Below, piece by piece: positions 1 to 8,417 of a stretch of 64,000 bases of DNA; the stretch's first letter is position 1, and each line of letters opens with the position of its first letter. The translations under genes and the position numbers were made by a program. Location: contig NZ_JBNGEN010000003.1 of the NCBI RefSeq assembly GCF_049977365.1, positions 124,001-188,000 of the forward strand. The letters run 5' to 3'. The notes beneath the pieces were generated by a model. It worked only from the letters and a program-made list of their open reading frames with translations. It did no database searches and was not told the DNA's origin. This DNA is from Brachymonas sp049977365 (GTDB taxonomy: Bacteria; Pseudomonadota; Gammaproteobacteria; Burkholderiales; Burkholderiaceae_C).

Positions 1-683
1 CCTCCGAGGCGCTCGATGTCGTGGCGGATGTTCTCCACCACCTTGACGAGCCGGAAGGTGCCGATGTGGGGGCGGGCGACGTAGAGAATGTCCTCGGGAG
101 CTCCGGCGCGGACGAATTCCTCCATCACCTTGCGGCCGAGGTGGCGCGGGTCCTTGATCTGGCTGTAGAGCTTGCCGTCGCTGAAGGTGCCGGCGCCGCC
201 TTCGCCGAACTGCACGTTGCTCTCGGGCGTGAGCTCCTGGCGGCGCCACAGTCCCCAGGTGTCCTGCGTGCGCTGGCGCACGGTCCGGCCGCGTTCGAGC
301 ACGATGGGGCGCAGGCCCATCTGGGCCAGACACAGCGCGGCGAGCATGCCGCAGGGGCCGAAGCCCACCACCACCGGCCGGTCCTGCAGCGCGGCCGGCG
401 CCGTCACGGGCATGTGCCACGTCATGTCGGGAGTGGGCTGCACGTGCGCATGAGAGGCAAGGCGGGCCAGCACCGTGGCCTCGTCCTCGGGGCTGTCGGC
501 CGCGAGGGCCACGTCGAGGATGTAGACCTTCTGCAGGTGCTTCTTGCGTGCGTCGAAGCTGCGCTTGTGCACCTGCACGGTGGCAAGGGCCGTGGCAGGC
601 AGGGCGAGCACGGCAGCGGCTGCGTCGCGCAGCGCGGCGTCGTCCGCGTCGAGGGGAAGACGGATTTCGGAGAGTCGGATCAT
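1..683 (-). CDS. FAD-dependent oxidoreductase (COG2509-like), N-terminal part
   Basis: The gene runs off the left edge; about 227 N-terminal residues are present, read from the ATG at 683. After a ~100-residue N-terminal domain typical of the large FAD-dependent dehydrogenases of this family comes a dinucleotide-binding stretch, VVVGFGPCGMLAAL (about residues 104-117), followed by VLERG and the motif GEGGAGTFSDGKLYS, which is characteristic of these flavoproteins. The exact substrate of the family is not established. The gene is divergent from rnpB, with about 95 bp between the two starts. The family call rests on motifs; the C-terminal half is not visible. Confidence 0.85.
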   Translation of the reverse strand, partial: MIRLSEIRLPLDADDAALRDAAAAVLALPATALATVQVHKRSFDARKKHLQKVYILDVALAADSPEDEATVLARLASHAHVQPTPDMTWHMPVTAPAALQDRPVVVGFGPCGMLAALCLAQMGLRPIVLERGRTVRQRTQDTWGLWRRQELTPESNVQFGEGGAGTFSDGKLYSQIKDPRHLGRKVMEEFVRAGAPEDILYVARPHIGTFRLVKVVENIRHDIERLG

Positions 684-746
684 GGCAATGCGGCCCGTGT
701 CGATCGGGCAGGGCAAAGCAAATGATGATGGCACAGGCCTATCGTT

Positions 747-768
747 TTGTCACGCGCTGAGGGATAAT
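747..768 (+). promoter_or_regulatory. Possible rnpB promoter (-10 GATAAT)
   Basis: GATAAT at 763-768 lies 10 nt before the predicted 5' end of RNase P RNA. TTGTCA at 747-752 resembles a -35 box but is only 10 nt away, too close for a normal sigma70 spacer, so only the -10 is persuasive. Confidence 0.4.
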
Positions 769-778
769 CTGCCGCCGT

Positions 779-1116
779 GAAGCCCGCCAGACCGCCGCTG
801 GTGCCATCGTGGAAACACGGCACTGGAGGAACGTCCGGACTGCACAGGACAGCGCAGGAGGTAACACCTCTCCACCGAAGGCCGCAAGGCGCAAGGTGAG
901 GATCAGAGCAACAGAGACGAGTCCGGGCTTCGGCCCGGGGTGAAACGGGCAATCTCTGCGCGCAGCAATGCCAAGTAGGCCAGCGTCGATGTGGTTCCGC
1001 AGAGCTGGCGGGTAGGCAGCACCGAGCCGGTGGGGTGACCCCCGGCCCAGATGAATGGCGGTCACGCGCGGGGCAACCCGCGTGCACAGAATCCGGCTTA
1101 TCGGCGGGCTTCACTT
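779..1116 (+). ncRNA. rnpB: RNase P RNA (bacterial class A)
   Basis: This is the catalytic RNA of RNase P, which trims the 5' leader of pre-tRNAs together with the RnpA protein. The conserved blocks are visible in order: GGAGGAACGTCCGGACT (about 828-844), AGAGCAACAGAGA, GGGTGAAACGGGC, AATGCCAAGTAGGCCAGCG, CAGATGAATG, and CAGAATCCGGCTTATCGG near the 3' end. The 5' AGCCCGCC (781-788) pairs with GGCGGGCT (1103-1110), forming helix P1. Ends are estimated from the E. coli RNA, so they may be off by a few nt. A T-rich tract (1121-1134) follows and could terminate transcription using P1 as the stem. Confidence 0.96.
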
Positions 1117-1217
1117 CTTCGTTTTTTCTTTTTTCCCGTTCCGGGCCCGAGGGGGCGGAACGGTTTGTTGTCCCCGGAGCGGCCTACGCGGCTGCTTTTT
1201 CGGCATCGAGGTTGCGC

Positions 1218-2912
1218 ATGGCAGTCCCCGGTGGGGCAGGAACGGCCGGTATTCCTATTCCGGCTGGGGTCGCCCCTTCTTCTTCCGATTCTTCCCTTTC
1301 ATTCCATGATGCTGTTCCGCCGCAGCCACCCGTGTCGGGTCTGCAGGTGGCGGTTCTGCTCTTGGTGTTCGGGCTGGCGTGGCTGGCTGTGCTGGGGGGC
1401 ACGGCGCTGGTGCCGCCCATGGACAACATCGAGCAGCTCGACTGGGTGCGCTCGCTGCAGTGGGGCTACTACAAGCATCCCCCGCTGCCCACGGCGCTGC
1501 TCTGGCCCTGGGTGCAGCTGTTCGGGCTGAACGGCTGGGTGACCTATGTGCTGGGCACCGTGGTCACCCTGCTGGCGCTGGGGCTGCTGTGGCAGATGCT
1601 GCGGGACATGGCGGGCAGCCGCCTGGCCACGCTGGCCCTGCTCGCGGTGCTGTGCATCACCTTCTATGCCGGACGCCTGTACTACTACAACCACAACACG
1701 GTGCTGCTGCTGGGCACGGTGGCCAGCGCGGCCTGTGCGTGGCAGGCCTTCGGCGGGACGGGGCGGCGGCTGGGCTGGTGGCTGCTGCTCGGGTTTGCGC
1801 TGGGCATCACGGCGCTGGGCAAGTACCAGATTGGCCTGAGCGTGCTGAGCCTGATCGCCTTCGCGCTGCATGAGCGCTCCTGGCGCAGGCCGGAGCAGCT
1901 GCGCGGGCTGCTGCTGGCCGGCGGGGTGTCGGCTCTGGTGTTCGTGCCCCATGTGCTGTGGCTGGTGCGTTCGCACGGCGAGGCGATGGACTATGCGCTG
2001 AGCACGTCGGTCGCGGCCACGGCCTATGGCTGGCGCAGCGTGGGCGAGAGCCTGCGCTGGCTGGCCGACCAGCTCTTCAACCGGGCGCTGGGAGCATGGC
2101 TGCTGCTCGGCATCGGCGTCTGGCGCTGGCGCCGGACCCGTCCGGCCGAGGCGCCACGACAGATGCCCACGGTCCAGGAAGGTGCCGAGCCTGCCGGGGG
2201 CGATGCCCTGGCGCGGGCGCGCGTCTTTCTGCTGCTGTGGGGGGCGTTGCCGCTGGGGCTGATGGAATGCATGGGGCTGGTGCTGGGCAGCGATTTGCAG
2301 CTGCACTGGGGCGTGGCCTACCTGCCGCTCCTGGTGCCGGCCGTGATGCTGTGCTGGCGTGGGGTGAACTGGAGCGCCGTGCTGGCCCAGCCGGCCGTGA
2401 TGCGCAGCTTCGTGGTGCTGCAGGTGCTGCTGCTGACGCACACGGTGCTCACCTCTTCGTTCGGGCCCGAGCGGCTGCGCAGCAGGCACTGGCGCACCTT
2501 CGATGCGCCCCGGGTGGCGGCGGCCCTGGCCGGCCCGGCCCGGCAGGCGCTGGGACATCCGGTGGCCGTGCTCATCGGTGACAGTGGGGTGGCCGGTGCC
2601 CTGGCGCTGCAGCTGCCCGAGCGCCCCCTCGTGCTCATCGGCAACAACTACACCTGGAGTGTCTGGGTGCCGCGAGACCGCGTGGCCCGCTGCGGCGCCG
2701 TGCTCATCGAGACGGGCGATCGCCAGTGGGACAACACGCCGCGCAGCGCCTCGGCCGAGGAGGCCCACGCGGAGCTGACGCAGGACTCTCACCCGGTCAC
2801 CAAGCCGGTGCAGGCGGTGACTGGCACGGTGAGACAGCCGGGCGGCAGTATCCCTTCGGTGACGTGGACCGTGATTCCACCGACCCTCCCCGGGGGCTGC
2901 CCTGCGCTATGA
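1218..2912 (+). CDS. GT39/ArnT-like membrane glycosyltransferase (LgmB-like)
   Basis: A 564-residue polytopic membrane protein of the PMT/ArnT superfamily, whose members transfer a sugar from undecaprenyl phosphate to an acceptor such as lipid A on the periplasmic face. The first TM segment is near residue 38; it is followed by a loop with DNIEQLDWVRSLQWGYYKHP, where the acidic residue and the KHPPLPT segment match the family's first periplasmic loop. Many further hydrophobic segments follow. The open frame extends upstream into rnpB, so I chose the ATG at 1218, which leaves the RNA intact. A polyprenyl-phosphate GT2, a GtrA-like protein and a ChbG-type deacetylase follow, as in the Bordetella lgm loci that add glucosamine to lipid A. 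The substrate is inferred from that context. Confidence 0.8.
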   Translation: MAVPGGAGTAGIPIPAGVAPSSSDSSLSFHDAVPPQPPVSGLQVAVLLLVFGLAWLAVLGGTALVPPMDNIEQLDWVRSLQWGYYKHPPLPTALLWPWVQLFGLNGWVTYVLGTVVTLLALGLLWQMLRDMAGSRLATLALLAVLCITFYAGRLYYYNHNTVLLLGTVASAACAWQAFGGTGRRLGWWLLLGFALGITALGKYQIGLSVLSLIAFALHERSWRRPEQLRGLLLAGGVSALVFVPHVLWLVRSHGEAMDYALSTSVAATAYGWRSVGESLRWLADQLFNRALGAWLLLGIGVWRWRRTRPAEAPRQMPTVQEGAEPAGGDALARARVFLLLWGALPLGLMECMGLVLGSDLQLHWGVAYLPLLVPAVMLCWRGVNWSAVLAQPAVMRSFVVLQVLLLTHTVLTSSFGPERLRSRHWRTFDAPRVAAALAGPARQALGHPVAVLIGDSGVAGALALQLPERPLVLIGNNYTWSVWVPRDRVARCGAVLIETGDRQWDNTPRSASAEEAHAELTQDSHPVTKPVQAVTGTVRQPGGSIPSVTWTVIPPTLPGGCPAL

Positions 2913-3042
2913 TGCAGGGCCTGGAGGCCCGTGACTGGCTGGTGCCCGTGCGGGTGCCCCGGGTGCATTCCTGCGTGCAGGCCCGGACCGGTCGGTCCCT
3001 GTGACCGTCATGCGATTCCGTTTTTCCTGCCGGCGTCCGACC

Positions 3043-4131
3043 ATGCCCAACGCTACTCCTTCCCCCCTTTCTGCCTCTGCACGCGAGGCTGCCGTCCGGC
3101 GCCAGACCATCTCCTGCATCGTGCCGGCCTACAACGAGGCCGAGAACCTGCCCCGGCTGGTGCCGCTGGTGGCTCAGGCGCTCGAAGCCACCGGCCATCC
3201 GTTCGAGATCATCGTGGTCAACGACGGCAGCGCGGACGACACCTCGGCCGTGCTCGCCGGGCTGTGCGAGATCCATGCACCGCTGCGGGCGCTCGACCTG
3301 TCGCGCAACTTCGGCAAGGAGGCCGCGCTCACCGCCGGGCTCGATGCGGCCCGGGGCGATGCCGTCATTCTCATGGACGCCGACCTGCAGCACAGCCCGG
3401 ACCTCATCGGCCAGATGCTGCAGCACTGGTACGAAGGCGCCGAGGTGGTGTATGCCGTGCGCCGCAACCGCCAGGACGAGGGACTCTTCAAGCGTCTCGG
3501 AACGCGGCTCTTCTATGGCATGGTCAACCGGGGGGCGCGCTTCCGCATCCCGCCCGATGCGGGCGATTTCCGGCTCATGGACCGCCGGGTGGTGGCCGCA
3601 CTGCGCCGTCTGCCCGAGCGCAACCGCTTCATGAAGGGGCTTTATGCCTGGGCGGGATTCCGCCACGTGGCGCTGCCCTACACCCCGCAGGAGCGGCATG
3701 CCGGCCGAACCCACTACAGCAAGTGGCGGCTGCTCAACCTCGCGCTCGACGGGCTCACCGCCTTTTCCACCTGGCCGCTGCGGGTGGTGACGGGCACGGG
3801 CGTGCTGTCGGCCGTGGTGGCTTTCCTCTACGGGGCCTGGGTGGTGTTCGACTACTTCATGTGGGGCAACCGGGTGTCGGGCTGGAGCACGCTCATCGTG
3901 TGCATCCTGCTGTTCTCGGGGCTGCAGATGATCTTTCTGGGCATGCTGGGCGAATACATCGGCCGCATCTTCGAGGAGGTCAAGCGCCGTCCCGTCTACA
4001 TCGTGGCCGAGGAGGCCGGTCTGGGACTGCCGCGCCGCCGCCAGCGTGCCAGCGTGGCCGATCTCACCGGAGCCAATACGGCGCAGCCCGATCTGCCAGA
4101 CGAGCTGCCTCCGGGCGTGACCTGGCAATAG
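3043..4131 (+). CDS. GT2 polyprenyl-phosphate glycosyltransferase (ArnC/GtrB/LgmA-like)
   Basis: A family 2 glycosyltransferase of about 362 residues. It shows SCIVPAYNEAENLPRLV, then VVNDGSADDT and the metal-binding MDADLQHSPDLIGQM, which bind nucleotide-sugar and Mg2+. Two C-terminal TM helices (about residues 240-320) end in GEYIGRIFEEVKRRPVYIV, the typical tail of ArnC/GtrB/DPM1-like enzymes that load a sugar on undecaprenyl phosphate at the cytoplasmic face. The ATG at 3043 is preferred; GTG 3001 and ATG 3010 are in frame upstream and none has a good Shine-Dalgarno. It lies 130 bp after the ArnT-like gene, probably co-transcribed, and would supply its lipid-linked donor. Confidence 0.85.
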   Translation: MPNATPSPLSASAREAAVRRQTISCIVPAYNEAENLPRLVPLVAQALEATGHPFEIIVVNDGSADDTSAVLAGLCEIHAPLRALDLSRNFGKEAALTAGLDAARGDAVILMDADLQHSPDLIGQMLQHWYEGAEVVYAVRRNRQDEGLFKRLGTRLFYGMVNRGARFRIPPDAGDFRLMDRRVVAALRRLPERNRFMKGLYAWAGFRHVALPYTPQERHAGRTHYSKWRLLNLALDGLTAFSTWPLRVVTGTGVLSAVVAFLYGAWVVFDYFMWGNRVSGWSTLIVCILLFSGLQMIFLGMLGEYIGRIFEEVKRRPVYIVAEEAGLGLPRRRQRASVADLTGANTAQPDLPDELPPGVTWQ

Positions 4132-4185
4132 GGGCGCGACCGGCGGGGAGGAATATGCAGGGGACGAAGGGTCGCCCCCCTGCGA

Positions 4186-4575
4186 TCAGGAGGCCGTGCC
4201 CCGGAAGGCCCAGAGCTTGCTGAGCACGTAGGTGCCGACGGCCACGCCCACCAGCACCAGCGCGAGCAGCACGTCATAGCGCCACGGCGAATAGCGCAGT
4301 GCGAACGCATAGGCCAGCTCGTTGAGGGCAAAGCCCGAGGCCGACAGCAGAAAGAACCGCGGCAGTGCGTGCCGCCAGTGTGTCTGCTGATGGGCGAAGG
4401 TCCAGACGTAGTGCCCCCCGAACGACACGCCGAAGGCCGTGAGCCAGCCGAGCACATTGGCCACCAGCGGGCGCATGCCGGTACCGTCCACCAGCAGTTT
4501 CACCACCGCAAAATGCACGGCCGCAGCTGCGCAGCCGGTGACGATGAAGCGCAGGGGAGGGGGCAGGGCGGGCAT
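4186..4575 (-). CDS. GtrA-like small membrane protein
   Basis: A short hydrophobic protein (~129 residues) with four predicted TM segments: PLRFIVTGCAAAAVHFAVVK, then VANVLGWLTAFGVSFGGHYVW with the GtrA-type F/W-rich turn, FLLSASGFALNELAYAF, and LALVLVGVAVGTYVLSKLWAF. GtrA-family members are thought to flip or handle undecaprenyl-phosphate sugars. The start is set at ATG 4575 rather than ATG 4584, because the minus-strand hexamer TACAAT (4588-4583) overlaps the latter and sits 7 nt before the former. It is convergent with the GT2 gene and divergent from the deacetylase gene, an odd orientation for a shared pathway, but flanked by genes that would use the same lipid carrier. Confidence 0.75.
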   Translation of the reverse strand: MPALPPPLRFIVTGCAAAAVHFAVVKLLVDGTGMRPLVANVLGWLTAFGVSFGGHYVWTFAHQQTHWRHALPRFFLLSASGFALNELAYAFALRYSPWRYDVLLALVLVGVAVGTYVLSKLWAFRGTAS

Positions 4576-4582
4576 GGCCGCC

Positions 4583-4588
4583 ATTGTA
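4583..4588 (-). promoter_or_regulatory. -10-like TACAAT for gtrA-like gene
   Basis: TACAAT on the minus strand, ending 7 nt before ATG 4575. It overlaps the alternative ATG at 4584, which argues against that start. No convincing -35 is seen. Confidence 0.4.
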
Positions 4589-4651
4589 GTCGGCCCGCCG
4601 CCGGCAGCCCGTGCCACAATGGGCCGCAGTACCGCCCGCCGATTTGCCTGC

Positions 4652-5599
4652 ATGACTGCTTCTGCCCAGCCCCTTTTCCCCGATTCGATGCCTGTGTCGC
4701 GCAGGGTGTGCCTGTGCGTCGACGATTTTGGGCTGCATCCCGCCATCAACCAGGCGGTGCTGGCGCTCGTGGATCGGGGCCGGATCGGGGCCACCAGCGC
4801 CATGGTCGACGGCGTGGCATGGACCGAGGGCGCGGCCGCGCTGCGCCAGGTGCCTGCGGCCACGCTCGACGTGGGGCTGCATCTCGACCTCACCGAACCG
4901 CAGACACGCCCCGGCCTCCTGCCGCGCCGGCCGCTGCGCCAACTGATTCTGGCCAGCTACGGCGCCCGGCTCGATGGCCGCCTGCTGCGGCGCGAGATCG
5001 CGCGGCAGCTCGACGCCTTCGAGTCCACCCTGCGCCGGCCGCCGGCGTATGTGGATGGCCACCAGCATGTGCATCAGCTGCCGCAGGTGCGCGATGCGCT
5101 CCTGGAGGTGCTCGCCATGCACTACGCGCCTGGCGAGCGGCCCTGGCTGCGCCACACCCAGCCGCTGGCGACCCCCAGCGGAGGGGTGGGCAACCGGTTC
5201 AAGGCCTGGGTGATCGCGGCACTCGGGTCGGTGCCGCTGCAGGCCATGGCGCGGCGGCAGGGCTTTCCCATGAGCCATGCGCTGGCCGGGGTGTACGACT
5301 TCTCGGGCGGCGTGGACGCCTACCAGCGCCTGCTGCGCGACTGGCTCGTGCATGCCGAGGCGGGGGATGTGCTGATGTGCCATCCTGCCGTGGATGCCGT
5401 GCCGGCCGATCCCATCGCCACGGCCCGGGTGGTCGAGTTCCATGTGCTCGCCTCCGACTGGATGGGCGAGCTGCTGTCGCGGGAGCACATTCGGCTCGCT
5501 CCCCTGTCGCCCTGGCTGCGCGAGCACGCGGCCTTGCGCGCCGCGCTCGATGCGCCGGCGGCCGAGCCCGAAGAGGCCGACATCCATACGCGCATCTGA
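4652..5599 (+). CDS. ChbG/HpnK (YdjC) family carbohydrate deacetylase (LgmC/NaxD-like)
   Basis: A ~315-residue YdjC-fold deacetylase. Metal-ligand motifs are visible: VCLCVDDFGLHPAINQAV near the N terminus (catalytic Asp pair), DVGLHLDLTEP (His), VDGHQHVHQLPQV (His pair) and DVLMCHPAV near the C terminus. The family removes N-acetyl groups; NaxD (Francisella) and LgmC (Bordetella) de-N-acetylate undecaprenyl-phosphate-linked hexosamine before its transfer to lipid A. With the adjacent ArnT-like, GT2 and GtrA-like genes this suggests the same role here. Start ATG 4652; ATG 4688 (MPVSRRVCLCVDD) is an equally possible start. The substrate assignment is inferred. Confidence 0.85.
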   Translation: MTASAQPLFPDSMPVSRRVCLCVDDFGLHPAINQAVLALVDRGRIGATSAMVDGVAWTEGAAALRQVPAATLDVGLHLDLTEPQTRPGLLPRRPLRQLILASYGARLDGRLLRREIARQLDAFESTLRRPPAYVDGHQHVHQLPQVRDALLEVLAMHYAPGERPWLRHTQPLATPSGGVGNRFKAWVIAALGSVPLQAMARRQGFPMSHALAGVYDFSGGVDAYQRLLRDWLVHAEAGDVLMCHPAVDAVPADPIATARVVEFHVLASDWMGELLSREHIRLAPLSPWLREHAALRAALDAPAAEPEEADIHTRI

Positions 5600-5631
5600 A
5601 CCTGTCGCCCGCTCTGCGGGCTCTGCGCGTG

Positions 5632-7326
5632 TCAGGCCGAAGGTGCCCGTCCGGTCATGCGCAGGTGTTCCACATGCGCGAGCAGCGAGCGGCGTGCCAG
5701 CGGCCACAGCGTGGAGGGCGTGTCGGAGTAGGCATGGGCCACCCAGTCGTCGAGCGAGCCGGAGGGCGAACCCTGCATGGCGGCGAGCACCCGAGCCTCG
5801 CGGGCCAGGCGGTGCGCCCGCAGCCCTGCGATGACGGCCCGGGCGTGCTGCATGGCATAGCCGTGCGCGGGCAGGATGAATTCCAGCCCGTGGCGGACGC
5901 AGGCCGCGTCGAGCCGTTCGAGCGAGGCGAGGTAGTCCCCCATGGCCCCATCGGGCGGATCGACGATGGTGGTGCTGCCATTGAGGATGTGGTCGCCGCT
6001 GAACAGCAGGCCATCTTCCTCCAGCGCCAGACACACGTGGTTGGCCGTGTGCCCCGGGGTGTGCAGCGCCGTCAGGGTGTGGGAGGTGCCGTCGGGTTCG
6101 TACAGCACCAGTGCGGCGCCGTCGGCCAGCTCCTCGTCGGGCACGAAGTGGCTGTCGAGCCGGGCGTGGGGGCCGTGGTGCAGCCCCAGCACCGGGGGAC
6201 GGTGGTGAGCGCCGGCACGCGCCGCGCTCAGTGTCTGCAGCACAAAGGCACCGGGGCTGTGATCCGGATGCGAATGGGTGCACACGATGAAGCGCACATC
6301 GCCGCCCGTGGCTGCCAGGATGCGGCCCAGGTGCTCGCCGTCAGCGGGCCCCGGGTCGATCACCGCAAACCCGCTCGCGGCCGTGCCCACCAGGTAGGTG
6401 TTGGTGCCGGGGCCGGTCATCACGCCGGCGTTGGGCGCCGTCAGCCGCTGCACGTTGCGCAGCAGGGGCACCGGGTGTTCATGCTGCCAGACGATGCTGT
6501 GGGCTACCTGCCCGTAGGGCGTCACCAGCCCCAGCTCCCCGTAGGCGAGATCCTCGTTGACCAGCCGCACCTCGTGTCCAGCCGCATCCAGGGCGCCGCG
6601 CGGGCAGTATTGCCACAGAGGGTGGCCAGCGGCACAGGCGTCGAGCACCGCATCCACCGACGGCTGCGCCGCCAGGCGCTCCAGCGTGCGGACCGTGGGG
6701 AACATCATCGGGAACTGCCCCTGCGCATGCAGTGCCACGGCCTCGGCCGGGCGGACCCAGCGGATGTCGACCTGCTCGTGGGCGTCGGCGTGCGGGGTCT
6801 GGTCACGGGGCATGCGCGCCACCAGAAACGGGGTGTCGAAGCGCTTGGGCAGATCCAGGGGCGCCAGCCAGCGTGCGAGCACGCGCACCGCATCAGCGGC
6901 TGGGTGCAGCCCCAGCGAGACGCAGGCGGCATGGAAGGTGGCGGCATCGCTGCGCCGGCCGATGGCGGCTTCGAGCGCCGTGACATCCGCCTGCGTGGCG
7001 GGCGAGCCGTCGGCGCGGTGGGCCAGCAGCACCCCCACTTCCTCGTAGCTCTCGCGCAGTGCCGCCAGGGCCCAGACCCGGGCCTCGCCCTGCTGGTCGT
7101 CGCGGAAGCGGGCCCCATCGGGGGCTTCGCTGGCCGCCTCGTCGGCGCTTTCCACCGCACCGCCGGGAAAGACATATAGGCTGGCTGCGAATCCGGCCTG
7201 TCCCGAGCGGCGGGTCATCAGCACCTCGGGGCCATCCGGCCCGTCACGGAACAGCAGCACGGTGGCCGCAAGGCGGGGCGTGACGGTGGAAAGGGGAGGG
7301 TGGAGCAGCTGGCTGGAACGGGGCAT
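5632..7326 (-). CDS. NUDIX hydrolase / metallo-beta-lactamase fold hydrolase fusion
   Basis: One 564-residue protein with two catalytic domains. The N-terminal ~250 residues are a NUDIX domain: FPGGAVESADEAA, then a spacer, then LRESYEEVGVLLA. The spacing inside the Nudix box is longer than canonical, as in NUDT19/RNase-H-like coenzyme A pyrophosphatases. The C-terminal ~270 residues are an MBL hydrolase with VCTHSHPDHSPGAF (HxHxDH), LHTPGHTANHVCL and FSGDHILNG, plus the C-terminal winged helix of the LACTB2 type. The fused arrangement keeps both sets of catalytic residues, so both domains look active; possible substrates are acyl-CoA or nucleotide derivatives, but this is not shown by sequence. 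Start ATG 7326; ATG 7401 is in frame upstream and adds an Arg/Ala-rich tail. Confidence 0.88.
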   Translation of the reverse strand: MPRSSQLLHPPLSTVTPRLAATVLLFRDGPDGPEVLMTRRSGQAGFAASLYVFPGGAVESADEAASEAPDGARFRDDQQGEARVWALAALRESYEEVGVLLAHRADGSPATQADVTALEAAIGRRSDAATFHAACVSLGLHPAADAVRVLARWLAPLDLPKRFDTPFLVARMPRDQTPHADAHEQVDIRWVRPAEAVALHAQGQFPMMFPTVRTLERLAAQPSVDAVLDACAAGHPLWQYCPRGALDAAGHEVRLVNEDLAYGELGLVTPYGQVAHSIVWQHEHPVPLLRNVQRLTAPNAGVMTGPGTNTYLVGTAASGFAVIDPGPADGEHLGRILAATGGDVRFIVCTHSHPDHSPGAFVLQTLSAARAGAHHRPPVLGLHHGPHARLDSHFVPDEELADGAALVLYEPDGTSHTLTALHTPGHTANHVCLALEEDGLLFSGDHILNGSTTIVDPPDGAMGDYLASLERLDAACVRHGLEFILPAHGYAMQHARAVIAGLRAHRLAREARVLAAMQGSPSGSLDDWVAHAYSDTPSTLWPLARRSLLAHVEHLRMTGRAPSA

Positions 7327-7431
7327 GGGCAGAAAACGGCAGCGGGCGCCAGCACGTCGGGCAACCGGGCCATGCCGGATTGCACCGGGGGCAGGGGGCA
7401 TGGCGGGCCTGCCCGGGCGGGGTCATTTTGT

Positions 7432-7437
7432 CATAAT
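7432..7437 (+). promoter_or_regulatory. -10-like CATAAT directly before dapF
   Basis: CATAAT ends 6 nt before the dapF ATG, placing the predicted transcription start on the start codon itself. No good -35 is visible. Confidence 0.4.
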
Positions 7438-7443
7438 GCCCCC

Positions 7444-8352
7444 ATGCGCATACCCTTTACCAAGATGCAGGGGGCAGGCAACGACTTCGTGGTGCTGGAC
7501 GAGACCCGCGCCCCGCTTGGCCTGCAGCCCGAGCATTACCGTTTCCTGGCCGATCGGCGCTTCGGTGTCGGTGCGGACCAGATCCTGTCCGTGCGCCCCC
7601 CCGTCGGGGAGGGCGCCGATTTTGCCTACGTCATCCACAACGCGGACGGCGGCGAGGTCGAGCACTGCGGCAACGGCGCGCGCTGCTTTGTGCGCTTCGT
7701 GCGCGAGCAGGGCCTCACCGACAGGGACACCATCACCGTGCAGGTGCGCCGCGGCACCATCGTGCTGCATGCCCTGCCCGATGGCGAGGTCACCGTGGAC
7801 ATGGGCGCGCCCGTGTTCGACCTGCCTGCGCTGCCCTTCGAGCCGGGCACCCTGCCCAGCCGGCAGCAGGGCGAGGCCACGCTGTGGCTTCTGCCTCTGG
7901 TCGATGCCGAAGCCCAGGCCGGCGCCCCGGTCGAGGTGGCGCTGGTGTCCATGGGCAACCCCCATGCCGTGCTCGTGGTGCCGGACGTGATGGCCGCCCC
8001 CGTGCATCGGCTGGGCGCCGCCATCCAGGCCCTGCCGGCCTTTCCCGCAAGTGTCAACGTGGGCTTCATGCAGATCCTCGATCGCGGCCATATCCGGCTG
8101 CGCGTCTACGAACGCGGCTCGGGCGAGACCCTGGCCTGCGGCACGGGGGCCTGTGCCGCCGTGGTGGCCGGCATCCGCGAGGGCCTGCTTGCCTCCCGCG
8201 TGCAGGTCGATGCCCTGGGCGGCACCCTGTACATCGAATGGCAGGGCGCCGGTACGCCGGTGCGCATGACGGGCCCGGCCACCACCGTGTTCCACGGCGA
8301 GATCGACCTGCCGGAGCATCCGCCGCAGCTCCCCGGCATTCCTGCCGCCTGA
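7444..8352 (+). CDS. dapF: Diaminopimelate epimerase
   Basis: Converts LL- to meso-diaminopimelate, which supplies lysine synthesis and the DAP residue that MurE adds in this same window. The 302-residue length is a little above the ~275 of E. coli. The start MRIPFTKMQGAGNDFVVLD is the family's N-terminal signature. The two catalytic cysteines are in EHCGNGARCF (about residues 74-83) and ETLACGTGACAAVV (about residues 229-242). It begins a compact run with the DUF484 gene and xerC, a conserved proteobacterial order. No Shine-Dalgarno is visible; CATAAT sits 6 nt before the ATG, suggesting a leaderless mRNA. Confidence 0.97.
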   Translation: MRIPFTKMQGAGNDFVVLDETRAPLGLQPEHYRFLADRRFGVGADQILSVRPPVGEGADFAYVIHNADGGEVEHCGNGARCFVRFVREQGLTDRDTITVQVRRGTIVLHALPDGEVTVDMGAPVFDLPALPFEPGTLPSRQQGEATLWLLPLVDAEAQAGAPVEVALVSMGNPHAVLVVPDVMAAPVHRLGAAIQALPAFPASVNVGFMQILDRGHIRLRVYERGSGETLACGTGACAAVVAGIREGLLASRVQVDALGGTLYIEWQGAGTPVRMTGPATTVFHGEIDLPEHPPQLPGIPAA

Positions 8353-8417
8353 ATCCAGCCCGTCGGCCGCCCGGTGTGCGGCGCCGACAGGCTTCCTCCA
8401 CTGTCTTCCCCGACTCC

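Noticed and set aside
1035..1217. N-terminal extension of the GT39 protein into the rnpB region
   Set aside because: It overlaps the 3' half of RNase P RNA; the ATG at 1218 gives a normal family start with TM1.
4369..7179. 936-codon plus-strand frame covering gtrA, chbG and the NUDIX-MBL region
   Set aside because: It mixes unrelated frames of three real genes, has very high Arg/Gly/Ala and no motifs.
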